Shown: positions 16,858 to 25,637, numbered from the stretch's first letter. The stretch: DNA of 64,000 nucleotides from Kitasatospora kifunensis (GCF_014203855.1 NZ_JACHJV010000002.1:248001-312000), one strand, 5' to 3'. Numbers and translations: made by a program. The notes: generated from the letters alone by a model not told the origin.

Positions 16858-17451
16858 TCAACTTGCCTTGTTCTGGGCCTCCTTGGCGGATGCTTCCAGC
16901 CTCTTCCAGTACTCCTGGTACCAGTCCTCGTCGCCGCCGTCCATGTTGCTGTTGGTCTCCCGCAGGCCGGCCCTGCCGTCGATCAGCTCGCGGACGATGT
17001 CGGCGTGGCCGGCGTGACGATGCGTCTCGGCCACCACATGCAGGATGATCCGCTGCAGCGTGGCGTCGCCGTTGTCACCCCACCACTCGACGCGGCCCGT
17101 CGCGTCGAGCGGCAGCGCCTCGATCGTCGCGTCCGCGTGCGCCCAGGCGCGGCGGTAGAGGCCGACGATCTCCTCGCGCGACTCCTCGGCGGTTGCCCAC
17201 ATGTCCGCGTTGGGCTCGGCGCCCTCCTCGTACCAGGGAAAGGATTCGCCGTGCGGGCGGGCGAACGTCGGGCCGAAGTACCCGAGCTCGACGCCGGCGA
17301 GGTGCTTGACGAGGCCGAGGAGGTTGGTGCCGGTCGGTGTCAGGGGGCGGCGACTGTCGTACTCGGACAGGCCGTCCAGCTTCCAGAGGACGGCTTCACG
17401 AGCCGCCTTGAGGTAGCGGTGCAGATCGTCCTTGGGATCATTGAGCGTCAT
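16858..17451 (-). CDS. DinB-fold DUF664 (mini-circle type) protein
   Basis: This 197-aa four-helix DinB-like protein has conserved His residues expected to bind a metal: LVKHLAGVELGYFGPTF near residue 50 and the later HVVAETHRHAGHADIVRE. Members are often thiol- or metal-dependent transferases of unknown substrate. The ATG at 17451 (MTLNDPKDDLHRYL) is the family start. The long upstream extension of the frame belongs to the synthetase gene in another frame. It lies 47 bases after the lanthipeptide synthetase on the same strand and could be co-transcribed. Confidence 0.82.
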   Translation of the reverse strand: MTLNDPKDDLHRYLKAAREAVLWKLDGLSEYDSRRPLTPTGTNLLGLVKHLAGVELGYFGPTFARPHGESFPWYEEGAEPNADMWATAEESREEIVGLYRRAWAHADATIEALPLDATGRVEWWGDNGDATLQRIILHVVAETHRHAGHADIVRELIDGRAGLRETNSNMDGGDEDWYQEYWKRLEASAKEAQNKAS

Positions 17452-17498
17452 GAGGCCGAGTCTCGCATCGCCTACTGACAGCGGTCGAGTGCGGGGCC

Positions 17499-20165
17499 TC
17501 ACCATCCCACGGGCAGGGTGCGCGGGGCCCGGGTGACCTGGCCGCGCTTCCAGTCGGCGGGGCCGGCCGCGTGGAGTAGGCGCAGGAACGACAGCACACC
17601 GGCCGTGCCGGTGGCCCAACTCGCCGACTCCGCGCCGAGCGTGCCGTCGGGGAAGATCGGCGCCCGACGGTCGCCGCCGCTGCGGGCCAGGATCAGCGCG
17701 GCGATCTGCTCGGCGGCTGCCCCGAACTCCTCGGCGCGTCCGGCCGCGGCCAGGTCGAGCATCAACTCGCCGGTCCCGGCCAGCCCGCAGCACTGGATGA
17801 CCTGGCCCATCCGGGGTGCCAGCACCAGGCAGGCTCGGGCCGCGTCGGCGGCCAGGTCGAGCAGGGCCCCGTCGCCGTAGTGGCGGCCGGCCTGGCACAG
17901 GACGGTGCCGAGGCCTGCCAGCCCCCGGCACCAGGAGCCGTAGCGGCGGGTGGCGCCAGGGCGGACCGCGGCGGCCAGGTGGTCCGGGGTGGCGGCGGCC
18001 AGGGCTGCGATCATCTGCTCGGCGCGGTGGCCTGACGCTTCGTCACCACTGGCGCGGTGGTGGGCCAGTAGGAAGTGGGCGACGCCTGCACGGCCGTGCG
18101 CGAAGCCGTCGGGCAGGGCCGCCGTGTCCGCGGTGGGCCGACCGGGGGCCACGGTGGCGAAGTGGCCCTCCAGTAGCCCGCGCGCGCACTGCGCGGCCAC
18201 CGCCAGGTACCGTGCGCCCGCCGCGTGTTGGCCCGCCGCGTGCGCCCGCTCGGCGAGCAGCAGGTGACCGGTGCCGACACCGGCGGCGCCCGAGATCTGG
18301 TCGCCGTCGAGGTCCGCCGGGAGGCGGATATCGATGACAGTGGACGGGGTGTCGGGCGCGGCCGCCTCGGTGAGGAAGAGCTCGACCCCGGTGCGCCCGT
18401 CGTAGAGGCCGGGCGGCAGCAGGCCGAGGGCCGGATGGCGGGCGGTCCACCGGGCCAGGTCGGCGGCTGCCGCGCGGGCCTGCGGGTGCCGCTCGGCGTG
18501 GTGCAGCAGTTCGAGCCCCAGCCCCGCGCTGCCCTCGTAGAGCGAGAGCAGCTGCTTGGGAGTGCGGCCGCTCGGCTCGCGGGTGCGGATCAACTCGCGA
18601 GCCTGGCGCACGCAGGTCGCCACCGCGTGGGCGGTGACGTCGTCGAGCAGGCCGGGGGTGATCCGGGGCAGTGGGTGGGTGGCGCGGCGCTGCGGGAGCG
18701 GACCGCCGCGCAGCAGCCACCCGGCGGTGGCGGTCCGCTCCTGGTGGTCGGGGCTGAGCAGGCCGGCGATCAGGGCACGGGCCGGGTGTGTCCGCTCCTC
18801 GGGCAGTACACCGGCCAGGCAGGCCAGTGTGCGGTCGCGGTTGACGGCGCCGTCGCGGTCGATCCGGACGGGGTCGAGCCCGCTGATCGCGTAGTACAGG
18901 GTGGCCCCGAGCGCGTGCAAATCATCGGCTGGGCTTACCGGTTGACCACTCCGCGGCGCGGTGACCAGGCTGTAGCCGGGGGTCCAGCCGCCGGAGTGCC
19001 GTCCGTCCACACTGCTGACGCCGAAGTCGACCAGGTGGCAGGCGCCGGACGGGTCGAGCACCACGTTGTCGGGCTTCAGGTCGCACAACACCACACCGCG
19101 CCGGTGCACCTCGTCCAGGATCCGGCTCAGCCGTGCGGCCAGCGCGTGCCAGTCGCGCGTATTCGGCCCAGCCGCCGGACGGTCTTCGTAGGGGCCGAAG
19201 TTGAGCACGTCGCGGCGCAGGTCGCGCGGTCCGCAGTCGGTGGTGACCAGGTACTCGTCCTGACCGTGCCGGAAGTAGTCGACCGCCTCGGGCACGCCCT
19301 CGATCCCCGCCAGGACGCGCAGCACGCGGTGCTCGTGGCGCAGCCGGCCCCGGGCGTCCACCCCGGCGGCGTCCTCGGCGACGTACGCGCGTGCCTGCTT
19401 GACCACCAACTGCCGTCCGGTGGCGCTCTCGACGGCCCGGTAGACGTCGCCCTGCGGGGCGCGGACGATGCCCGCCGTGATCCGGTAGCGGTCGCCGCCG
19501 ATCCGGGTGCTGACCGGTGGCGGGGCGGCTGCCGTGGCGGCTGAGGTGGCTGAGGTGGGTTTGGCGGCTGAGGTGGCTGAGGTGGCTTTGGCGGCGAACG
19601 GGTCCTGGGCCCACGGGGGTTGGCGGTAGGAGGTGTGGGCGGTGCCGGGGAAGGAGCGCCCGTCCGGGCCGGCCATGGTGAGGTCCCGGTCGGCGTCCTG
19701 CGGCAGCCCGGCGTGGATGGGACCGTAGCGGTAGTAGACCGGCGCGTCCGGGCGCACCTGGCGGTCGCTCGGAATCCGCGGCCCGGTCCACCCGGCCAGC
19801 GCCCGCGCCAACTCCTCGCCCAGCGCCACCACATCCCGCGTGCGGGGGTAGACGGTGACGGCCTTGCCCACGGTGGCGGGGTTGCGCCGCCCGGTGTTCA
19901 GCTCGCGCAGCACCTGGGTAGTGGCGGCGAACTTCGCGTCGCAGGTGTACCCGAGCAGGATCGGGACGACCACCGCCACGGTCCGGGCGAGCAGTTCGGG
20001 GCGGGTGGAGACGTGCAGCTTCCAGCCGTGGGGCAGGGTGGGCATGGCCGGGTCTTCGAGGTACAGCCAGGTGTCGTCCGCGCGTATCCGTCGGCCGTGG
20101 CCGGCCACGAGCGCGGCCAGCTGCCCCCGAAGTCCCATGTCCTGCTGCGCCCTTGGGGTTGGCAC
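17499..20165 (-). CDS. Lanthipeptide synthetase, lyase-kinase-cyclase type (class III/IV) with CCG cyclase motif
   Basis: This 888-aa protein has three parts: an N-terminal phospho-Ser/Thr lyase domain (about 1-190), a kinase domain (about 225-490) and a LanC-like cyclase (about 505-870). The kinase has VVK256, CDLKPDN (D362-N367) and DFG (380-382). Ala/Thr/Ser repeats join lyase and kinase. In the cyclase, W745-C746-R-G aligns with the first LanC zinc ligand. C792-C793-G replaces the usual Cys-His-Gly, giving a possible all-cysteine site. Typical class III cyclases lack these ligands, while class IV has Cys-Cys-His. The GTG start has GGAGGAGA upstream. Its substrate should be the peptide encoded at 20284. 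Confidence 0.9.
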   Translation of the reverse strand: MPTPRAQQDMGLRGQLAALVAGHGRRIRADDTWLYLEDPAMPTLPHGWKLHVSTRPELLARTVAVVVPILLGYTCDAKFAATTQVLRELNTGRRNPATVGKAVTVYPRTRDVVALGEELARALAGWTGPRIPSDRQVRPDAPVYYRYGPIHAGLPQDADRDLTMAGPDGRSFPGTAHTSYRQPPWAQDPFAAKATSATSAAKPTSATSAATAAAPPPVSTRIGGDRYRITAGIVRAPQGDVYRAVESATGRQLVVKQARAYVAEDAAGVDARGRLRHEHRVLRVLAGIEGVPEAVDYFRHGQDEYLVTTDCGPRDLRRDVLNFGPYEDRPAAGPNTRDWHALAARLSRILDEVHRRGVVLCDLKPDNVVLDPSGACHLVDFGVSSVDGRHSGGWTPGYSLVTAPRSGQPVSPADDLHALGATLYYAISGLDPVRIDRDGAVNRDRTLACLAGVLPEERTHPARALIAGLLSPDHQERTATAGWLLRGGPLPQRRATHPLPRITPGLLDDVTAHAVATCVRQARELIRTREPSGRTPKQLLSLYEGSAGLGLELLHHAERHPQARAAAADLARWTARHPALGLLPPGLYDGRTGVELFLTEAAAPDTPSTVIDIRLPADLDGDQISGAAGVGTGHLLLAERAHAAGQHAAGARYLAVAAQCARGLLEGHFATVAPGRPTADTAALPDGFAHGRAGVAHFLLAHHRASGDEASGHRAEQMIAALAAATPDHLAAAVRPGATRRYGSWCRGLAGLGTVLCQAGRHYGDGALLDLAADAARACLVLAPRMGQVIQCCGLAGTGELMLDLAAAGRAEEFGAAAEQIAALILARSGGDRRAPIFPDGTLGAESASWATGTAGVLSFLRLLHAAGPADWKRGQVTRAPRTLPVGW

Positions 20166-20202
20166 GACGCCGTCTCCTCCCTTGGGCGCACGCCGGCGCC
20201 GC

Positions 20203-20238
20203 CCTGGACCGCGGCATCGGGCAATGCCGCGATCCAGG
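20203..20238 (-). promoter_or_regulatory. Long hairpin between precursor and synthetase genes
   Basis: CCTGGA-C-CGCGGCAT pairs with ATGCCGCG-A-TCCAGG around a six-base loop. This gives a 15-bp stem with one mismatch, 38 bases before the synthetase start. Such a hairpin would partly terminate or process the transcript so that precursor exceeds enzyme, as in other RiPP operons. Confidence 0.7.
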
Positions 20239-20243
20239 TGTCG

Positions 20244-20270
20244 AGGTCGCCCAGGTCGCCCAGGTCGCCC
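20244..20270. repeat. Three tandem 9-bp repeats after the precursor gene
   Basis: AGGTCGCCC occurs three times in tandem between the precursor stop and the hairpin. Just beyond it, CAGTCGTTG is duplicated, so the precursor's last codons and stop appear a second time in altered form. Confidence 0.75.
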
Positions 20271-20283
20271 AGTCGTTGGTTGT

Positions 20284-20454
20284 TCAGTCGTTGACGGCGC
20301 AGGCGACGTGGGTGAAGAGCAGGGTGAAGGTGCCGTTGCTGCAGAGCCTGTCCTCGGCGAGGGGCAGGCCGTCGGCCTCGTCCTCGAAGGTGATCGCGAG
20401 GTCCTCGATGTCGAGGGGGCCCGCGTCGCGGATGTCCGTTGCCACAGCGCTCAT
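20284..20454 (-). CDS. Lanthipeptide precursor peptide
   Basis: The 56-residue peptide starts MSAVATDIRDAGPL. An acidic leader with a hydrophobic LDIEDLAITFED helix (14-25) is followed by a likely core from about residue 37 (LCSNGTFTLLFTHVACAVND). Core residues available for modification are Ser39, Thr42, Thr44 and Thr48 as dehydration sites, and Cys38 and Cys52 as ring thiols. The ATG has a GGAAGAGGG ribosome binding site. Upstream frame to 20556 is not needed. It sits directly before the synthetase gene on the same strand, with a hairpin between. No protease or transporter gene is nearby. The leader boundary is inferred. Confidence 0.8.
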   Translation of the reverse strand: MSAVATDIRDAGPLDIEDLAITFEDEADGLPLAEDRLCSNGTFTLLFTHVACAVND

Positions 20455-20871
20455 GGTGTCCCTCTTCCGGTGGCCGGGTGGGTCGGGTGAGTTGGCGGGG
20501 TGCCGGGAGTCGGCAAGCGATTGCCGAAGTGGAGCAGTTAGATGGTAGAGCTTCATCTCAGTTCATAAAAGGCCTACCGCGATGGCCGATTGACGGTGCG
20601 TGGAAGCGGCCTGCGGGCCGCTTCCACGCACCCAGGCTCGACATCCCGCCTTGACCAGGTCCGGGGCGGTCGTCGTCCACCAGACCCCGGCTACGGTTCA
20701 AGGGATCCGCCCGGCTTGCCGATCCCTTCCTTGCCGGGCCTTCGAGAGGCTTGCCGACCAGATCGCCGACCAGATCACCGAACAGCTGCCCCGCACACCG
20801 GGCAGCCGGTGAACCACGCTCTCGCCCGGCACACCGTCCCACCTGCCTTCGACCGCCCCGGGGGTTCGCCG
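20455..20871. other. 417-bp divergent gap with a perfect hairpin and a gene relic
   Basis: This gap separates the precursor (minus) from the photolyase (plus). It contains the 15-bp-stem hairpin at 20597-20630. Near 20736-20812 a frame reads FERLADQIADQITEQLPRTPGSR-stop, reminiscent of a GntR winged-helix N-terminus that has been truncated. The rest should hold the two promoters. Confidence 0.45.
20597..20630. promoter_or_regulatory. Perfect 15-bp stem hairpin with TGCG loop
   Basis: TGCGTGGAAGCGGCC (20597-20611) pairs exactly with GGCCGCTTCCACGCA (20616-20630). It lies upstream of both divergent genes, so it does not terminate either. It may insulate the promoters or be the terminator of the decayed gene at 20736-20812 or of a lost one. 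Confidence 0.75.
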
Positions 20872-22203
20872 ATGACCGTTTCGATCGCTCTGTTCACACA
20901 GGACCTGCGCCTGCACGACAACCCGGCCCTCCACGCGGCCTGCACCGCCGGCAAGGACGTGGTGCCGCTCTTCGTTCTCGACCCCGCCGTGGCCAGTGCG
21001 GGCTTCGCGACCCCCAACCGCAGCGCGTTTCTCGCCGACTGCCTGGCCGACCTCGACCGGTCGCTGCGCAGGATCGGCGGCCGGCTCATCGTGCGGGCCG
21101 GCACCGTCGCGGATGAGGTCATGCGAGTGGCCGCGGAGACCGGCGCGGACTCGGTGCACGTGGCGGCCGGAGTCTCGAGGTTCGCCCGGCGCCGCGAAGC
21201 GCGGCTGCGGCAGCGGCTCGGCCCCCGCCTCACCGTGCACGACGGCTCTCTCACCGCCGTGCCGGCCGGCTGGATCACCCCCGCGGGCAAGGACCACTAC
21301 GCCGTGTTCACCCCGTACTTCCGTGCCTGGGCGCAGGCCGAGCGTGGTACCCCGCTGCCCGCGCCCCGCCGACTGAGCACACCACCATCCCTGACCAGCG
21401 CCGCCCTGCCGACCGCCCGCCCGGCCTCGCCCCGCCTGCCCGAGGGCGGCGAGAGCGCCGGGCGAACCCGCTGGCGGCGCTGGAGCCCGGACGCCTACCA
21501 CGAGCTGCACGACGACCTGGCCGCGGACGCCACCTCCCGCCTCTCGCCCTACCTGCACTTCGGCTGCCTCTCCGCCCGCGAACTCGTCGACGCCGCCACA
21601 CGGCACAGCGGCCCCGGCGCCGAAGCGTTCATCCGCCAGCTGGCCTGGCGCGACTTCCACCACCAAGTCCTGGCAGCCCGCCCCGCCGCCGCCCACGCCG
21701 ACTACCGCACCAGGGCCGATCAGTGGCATATCGACGAGGAAGAGGCCCAGGCCTGGCGTGAGGGCCGCACCGGCTTCCCGATCATCGACGCCGGTATGCG
21801 CCAGCTCGCCACCGAGGGCTGGATGCACAACCGCGCCCGGCTCCTGACCGCCTCCTTCCTCACCAAGTCCCTGTACCACGACTGGCGGATCGGCGCCGCG
21901 CACTTCCTCACCCTCCTGGTCGACGGCGACATCGCCAACAACCAGCTCAACTGGCAGTGGGTCGCCGGCACCGGCACCGACACCCGACCCAACCGCGTCC
22001 TCAACCCCCTCCTCCAAGCCGACCGCTACGACCCGCACGGCGACTACGTCCGCCGCTGGGTGCCCGAACTGGCGCACATCGCCGGACGCTCCGTGCACCG
22101 GCCCTGGCTGCTCTCCGACCGCCCCGCCTACCCGGCGCCACTCATCGAGCCCGGCGCCCTGTCCGGGCGAATCCGCCACGGCCGCAACCTCAACGGACGG
22201 TGA
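20872..22203 (+). CDS. phrB: Deoxyribodipyrimidine photolyase
   Basis: This 443-aa cryptochrome/photolyase begins VSIALFTQDLRLHDNPAL, the N-terminal antenna domain. The C-terminal FAD-binding domain shows TSRLSPYLHFGCLS, WRDFHHQVL, GMRQLATEGWMHNRARLLTASFLTK, DGDIANNQLNWQWVAGTGTD and RVLNPLLQADRYDP. It repairs UV-induced cyclobutane pyrimidine dimers using light. The ATG at 20872 begins the conserved domain. The open frame upstream to 20590 crosses the intergenic hairpin and is spurious. Confidence 0.95.
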   Translation: MTVSIALFTQDLRLHDNPALHAACTAGKDVVPLFVLDPAVASAGFATPNRSAFLADCLADLDRSLRRIGGRLIVRAGTVADEVMRVAAETGADSVHVAAGVSRFARRREARLRQRLGPRLTVHDGSLTAVPAGWITPAGKDHYAVFTPYFRAWAQAERGTPLPAPRRLSTPPSLTSAALPTARPASPRLPEGGESAGRTRWRRWSPDAYHELHDDLAADATSRLSPYLHFGCLSARELVDAATRHSGPGAEAFIRQLAWRDFHHQVLAARPAAAHADYRTRADQWHIDEEEAQAWREGRTGFPIIDAGMRQLATEGWMHNRARLLTASFLTKSLYHDWRIGAAHFLTLLVDGDIANNQLNWQWVAGTGTDTRPNRVLNPLLQADRYDPHGDYVRRWVPELAHIAGRSVHRPWLLSDRPAYPAPLIEPGALSGRIRHGRNLNGR

Positions 22204-22290
22204 CGCCGACTACGGCAGGTAGCTGGCCACCGGCCCGGTGCTCGGCCTCATCCGGTGGGCCAGGCGCGTGCGACCGGGCGCTTTTGGCGG

Positions 22291-23151
22291 TCAGCTCCCC
22301 GCAGCCAGCAGCACGCTGGTGAGGTCCGTCGCGGGGTGGCCGGTCAGCCGCTCGACGGCGTCGCTGACGCCGTCGAGTTCGCCCGCGGCCACCGCGGTGT
22401 AGGTGGAGACCCAGGCGTCGAGCTGCCAGTCCGGGGCGCCGTAGCGGGCACGGGAGGCATAGGCCTCCGGGATCGTCTCGGCGTGGTAGTTGACGGAGCG
22501 CCCGCTGGTGTGCGAGAGCACCGCGGCGATCTCCTCGAAGGTGAGCGCGTGCGGACCGGTCAGGTCGTAACTGGCGCCGACGTGCTCGGGGGCCCGCGTG
22601 AGGACGGCCGCGGCGGCTTCGGCGATGTCGTCCTGGGCCACGACGGCGGCGCGTCCCTGACCGCCGGGTCCGTGGATCACGTCGTCCTCGCCGACCAGGG
22701 CGGGCATGAAGTCCGCGTAGAGGTTGTCGCGCAGGAAGGTGAAGGCCAGACCACTGGCGCGGATGTGCTGCTCGGTGTGCCAGTGATCGCGGGCCAGGGT
22801 GAACGTGGCGTCGGGGGCGGCGCCGAAGAAGGAGATGTACACCAGGTGCCCGACCCCCGCCTCGACGGCCGCGTCGACGAAGGTGCGGTGCTGCTCCAGC
22901 CGGTCGGGCGACTCCGAGGCGGAGACCATCAGGACGCGCTCGACGCCGGCCAGCGCCCGGACCACGGCCTCGCGGTCTCCGTAGGCGCAGGGGAAGGCGG
23001 TGGCGCCCGGCAGCGCGGGGACTTTCGCGAGGTTGCGGGCGAGCAGCCGCTGCGGCAGGCCGCCGGCGGCCAGCCGGAGGGCGACCCGCCCGCCGAGACG
23101 GCCGGAGGCGCCGGTGACGGCGAGAGTGGGTCGGTTGGGGACGTCCGCCAT
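22291..23151 (-). CDS. NmrA-like NAD(P)-binding protein (atypical SDR)
   Basis: This 286-aa protein has an N-terminal dinucleotide-binding motif (LAVTGASGRLGGRVALRLAAGGLPQRLLARN) and the overall pattern of NmrA/QOR2-type atypical SDRs. It lacks the catalytic YxxxK of true dehydrogenases. Such proteins act as redox sensors or quinone/NADPH-linked reductases. The start MADVPNRP at 23151 has GGAG upstream. An in-frame start at 23181 is possible. It converges on the photolyase gene. Confidence 0.85.
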   Translation of the reverse strand: MADVPNRPTLAVTGASGRLGGRVALRLAAGGLPQRLLARNLAKVPALPGATAFPCAYGDREAVVRALAGVERVLMVSASESPDRLEQHRTFVDAAVEAGVGHLVYISFFGAAPDATFTLARDHWHTEQHIRASGLAFTFLRDNLYADFMPALVGEDDVIHGPGGQGRAAVVAQDDIAEAAAAVLTRAPEHVGASYDLTGPHALTFEEIAAVLSHTSGRSVNYHAETIPEAYASRARYGAPDWQLDAWVSTYTAVAAGELDGVSDAVERLTGHPATDLTSVLLAAGS

Positions 23152-23310
23152 GGCGGCCTGCTCCGTTCTCGGACCGGTCACACCGACGGACCGGCGCGGT
23201 TGTCTGGTTCCTGGGGATGTGGGGTGTGGCCGGCCACCGCTGCCCGCCCCTGAGCTTACAGAACGTCAGCTGGATCGGCCTGGACGTGCGCTGTCGTCGC
23301 AGGCGCCTGG

Positions 23311-23346
23311 TTCACCGTGTCCACCGTGTCCACCGTGTTCACCGTG
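23311..23346. repeat. Four tandem 9-bp repeats upstream of the lipoprotein
   Basis: TTCACCGTG/TCCACCGTG units repeat four times in tandem, 69 bases before the lipoprotein start. They lie in the divergent promoter region and could modulate promoter activity through copy-number change. Confidence 0.8.
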
Positions 23347-23414
23347 ACGCGGCTGTGACGGGTTCTGTGGCCCCCCTCACAGCCTGGATGATCGACTTCT
23401 GATGTGCTGAGCGG

Positions 23415-24302
23415 ATGCGCCCCGCCATCCCCTTCGCTCTGTCCGCCGTCGTCGCCAGCACCCTGCTCCTTGCCGGATGCGGATCGCAGAACGTCGCCTC
23501 CGGCTCTCCCGCCACGTCCGGTTCGCCGACCTGCACACCGTCGACGCCGGTCGGTGACGCCGGCGCTCTGAAGCGGGACAACGTGACCATCGTCAGTCCG
23601 GGCTGTCGCACCTCCTCGGCGTCGGCCGCCGAGTTCGAGGTGACCAACGCCGAGAGTGAACCGTTCACCTACACCGTCACCCTCAACCTGCTGAACGATG
23701 CGGGGGAGGTCATGGACAGCATCCCGCAGACCGTCGCGTCCGTGGCTCCCGGCCAGACCGTCAGACACACCGTCAACGCCGGCGATACCGGCAGGACCGG
23801 CACATCCGCCGTCGGGGCGCGCGTGCGGATCGCCAAGGTACGGGCCGTACCGAGCGCCGAGGCACCCGTCGCGGCGGGGACCTGCCCGCCCTCCGGGATC
23901 CGCGTCACGGCCGACGAGGTCGACGCCGCCATGGGACTGCGCGCGGTGGGACTCCACCTGACCAACTGCGGAACCGGCGCCTACAGCGTCAACGGCTACC
24001 CCCAGTTCCAGTTCCTCGACCAGGACCGCAAGCCGGTGACCGGCATCCGCACCAGCCACGGCACCGACGCGATCGCCACGGGGATCGTCCCGGACGCCCC
24101 GCCCAAGCCCGTGACGCTGCAACCGGGCGAGTCCGCGTCCGCCACCCTGGCGTGGCGCAACACCACCGGCGCCGGCGATCCCGTGGACATCCCGTACGTC
24201 AGGGTGTCGGCGAAGCCCGGGGCACCGACCGTGATCGTGACACCGGAACTCGACCTCGGCACCACGGGAGCGGTCGGGGTCAGCGCCTGGCAGAAACCCT
24301 AG
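23415..24302 (+). CDS. Secreted lipoprotein with DUF4232-like domain
   Basis: This 295-aa protein has a lipoprotein signal (MRPAIPFALSAVVASTLLLAGC) with the lipidated Cys near residue 22. An all-beta FxxH-like domain of about 100 residues follows (EFEVTNAESEPFTYTVTLNLLNDAGEVM). The C-terminal domain has the DUF4232 pattern (MGLRAVGLHLTNCGTGAYSVNGYPQFQFLDQDRKPV and LQPGESASATLAWRN). These proteins are common in actinomycetes, and their role outside the membrane is unknown. Confidence 0.85.
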   Translation: MRPAIPFALSAVVASTLLLAGCGSQNVASGSPATSGSPTCTPSTPVGDAGALKRDNVTIVSPGCRTSSASAAEFEVTNAESEPFTYTVTLNLLNDAGEVMDSIPQTVASVAPGQTVRHTVNAGDTGRTGTSAVGARVRIAKVRAVPSAEAPVAAGTCPPSGIRVTADEVDAAMGLRAVGLHLTNCGTGAYSVNGYPQFQFLDQDRKPVTGIRTSHGTDAIATGIVPDAPPKPVTLQPGESASATLAWRNTTGAGDPVDIPYVRVSAKPGAPTVIVTPELDLGTTGAVGVSAWQKP

Positions 24303-24388
24303 GAAGCCGGTCCGCTAAGCTCGCGCCGCCTGTCCATCGGCACATCAGGGGGATGGCAGGGCAGCGGCAGTAGCGGAAGGCGGGGGCC

Positions 24389-25126
24389 ATGGCGGGGAAG
24401 AAGAGACGGCGAAAGCCGCAACCAGGACGCCGGGTCGTGCTGCCGGCCCCACCGAGCAAGCGCGAGGCGGCGCTGCTGGCCAAGGCGGGGGAGACCGGCG
24501 TGCCGGCCGGGACGAGTCGCCGTCGGAGCCGGATCTGCTACACGATCCTGGGCACCGCCACCGCGGCGGGCGTGGTGCTCCCCGCGCTGCTGGAGCGGTT
24601 GGGCACACTGCCTTCGACTGCGCCGATGGTCGGCCTGCTGACGGGGGTGACAGCCGCCCTCGTCTTCGAGTGGCTGCACGGCACTGTCCGCACGGTGAGC
24701 CACGGCCCCGAGCTGCGATTGATCACCGCCAGCACGCTGATGGGTGCCCGAACCGTGGATATCACCGCGCTGGACCGGATCCGCCGGCTCTGCATACCGA
24801 CGCGCCAAACGAGCTGGACCGTCATGTGGGTGACCGACAGTCAAGGCACCTCCCTGTGGTTGGACGACAACTACCAGCGGGAGCGGGAGGTCATCGAGCG
24901 CATCGCCGCGCTCCTGCGGGCACCCGATCCCGCCCGGCCGGCGGACCGGACCGGGACCGCCGCCGCCCGGGTCTCCCGGTCCGCAGCAGTGCGCCTGGGT
25001 CTGGTGACCTCCTCCCGGGGCAGGCGGGCGGCTCGTGCGTGCGTCAACTTCCTGCTGGGGACCACGGCAGTGCCGGCGGCGGGAATCCTGGGGTTGCTGG
25101 CCACCTGGAGCCTCGCGACAGCCTGA
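24389..25126 (+). CDS. Predicted membrane protein of unknown function
   Basis: This 245-aa protein has a very basic N-terminus (KKRRRKPQPGRRVV). Two adjacent hydrophobic segments lie at about residues 52-93 and one lies at the C-terminus (LLGTTAVPAAGILGLLATWSLATA). A soluble loop with WTVMWVTDSQGTSLWLDDNYQREREVIERIAALL sits between them and resembles a PH-like membrane domain. I do not recognise the family. The ATG has GGAAGGCGGGGG upstream. Confidence 0.7.
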   Translation: MAGKKRRRKPQPGRRVVLPAPPSKREAALLAKAGETGVPAGTSRRRSRICYTILGTATAAGVVLPALLERLGTLPSTAPMVGLLTGVTAALVFEWLHGTVRTVSHGPELRLITASTLMGARTVDITALDRIRRLCIPTRQTSWTVMWVTDSQGTSLWLDDNYQREREVIERIAALLRAPDPARPADRTGTAAARVSRSAAVRLGLVTSSRGRRAARACVNFLLGTTAVPAAGILGLLATWSLATA

Positions 25127-25205
25127 CCTCACGGAGCTCGTGCGACTCGTCGAACTCCTTCCACGGCGTGTTCCCTCATCTCAACTCTCTTCAGGAGCAC
25201 CACAG

Positions 25206-25637
25206 ATGACCTCTCCTACGCTTCCCGCCTTCCACCTCGCGATCCCGGTCGACGACCTTGCCTCGGCACGTGCCTTCTACGGTGGCGTACTCGGCCTGAC
25301 GCAGGGACGGTCGAGCGACGGCTGGGTCGACTGGGACTTCTACGGGCACCAGGTGGTGACGCACCTGGTGCCGGGCGCCCGCTCGCAGGCCGCCGGGCAC
25401 GGCACGGTGGACGGGCAGCGCGTCCCGGTGCCGCACTTCGGACTGGTGCTGAGCGTCGAGGCCTTCCAGGCACTGGCCGAGCGGCTGACCGATGCCGGTA
25501 CGGACTTCGTCATCGAGCCGTGCCTGCGCTACGCCGGGCTGCCGGCCGAGCAGTGGACGATGTTCCTGCTCGACCCGGCCGGCAACGCCCTGGAGTTCAA
25601 GGCGCTGCGCGACCCGGCCCAGCTCTTCGCCCGATGA
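25206..25637 (+). CDS. VOC-family (glyoxalase/dioxygenase superfamily) protein
   Basis: This 143-aa protein has paired beta-alpha-beta-beta-beta units typical of the vicinal-oxygen-chelate fold: FHLAIPVDDLASARAFYGGVLGL at the N-terminus and FLLDPAGNALEFKAL at the C-terminus. The His of FHLAI and Glu of ALEFK are the expected metal ligands. The ATG has AGGAG upstream. Its stop overlaps the next start (ATGA), so it is translationally coupled to the SDR gene and may act on a related metabolite. Confidence 0.87.
   Translation: MTSPTLPAFHLAIPVDDLASARAFYGGVLGLTQGRSSDGWVDWDFYGHQVVTHLVPGARSQAAGHGTVDGQRVPVPHFGLVLSVEAFQALAERLTDAGTDFVIEPCLRYAGLPAEQWTMFLLDPAGNALEFKALRDPAQLFAR

Noticed and set aside
20284..20556. 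Longer 90-codon version of the lanthipeptide precursor
   Set aside because: The extra N-terminal 34 residues are Pro/Arg-rich, and the ATG at 20454 has a proper ribosome binding site and a typical leader.
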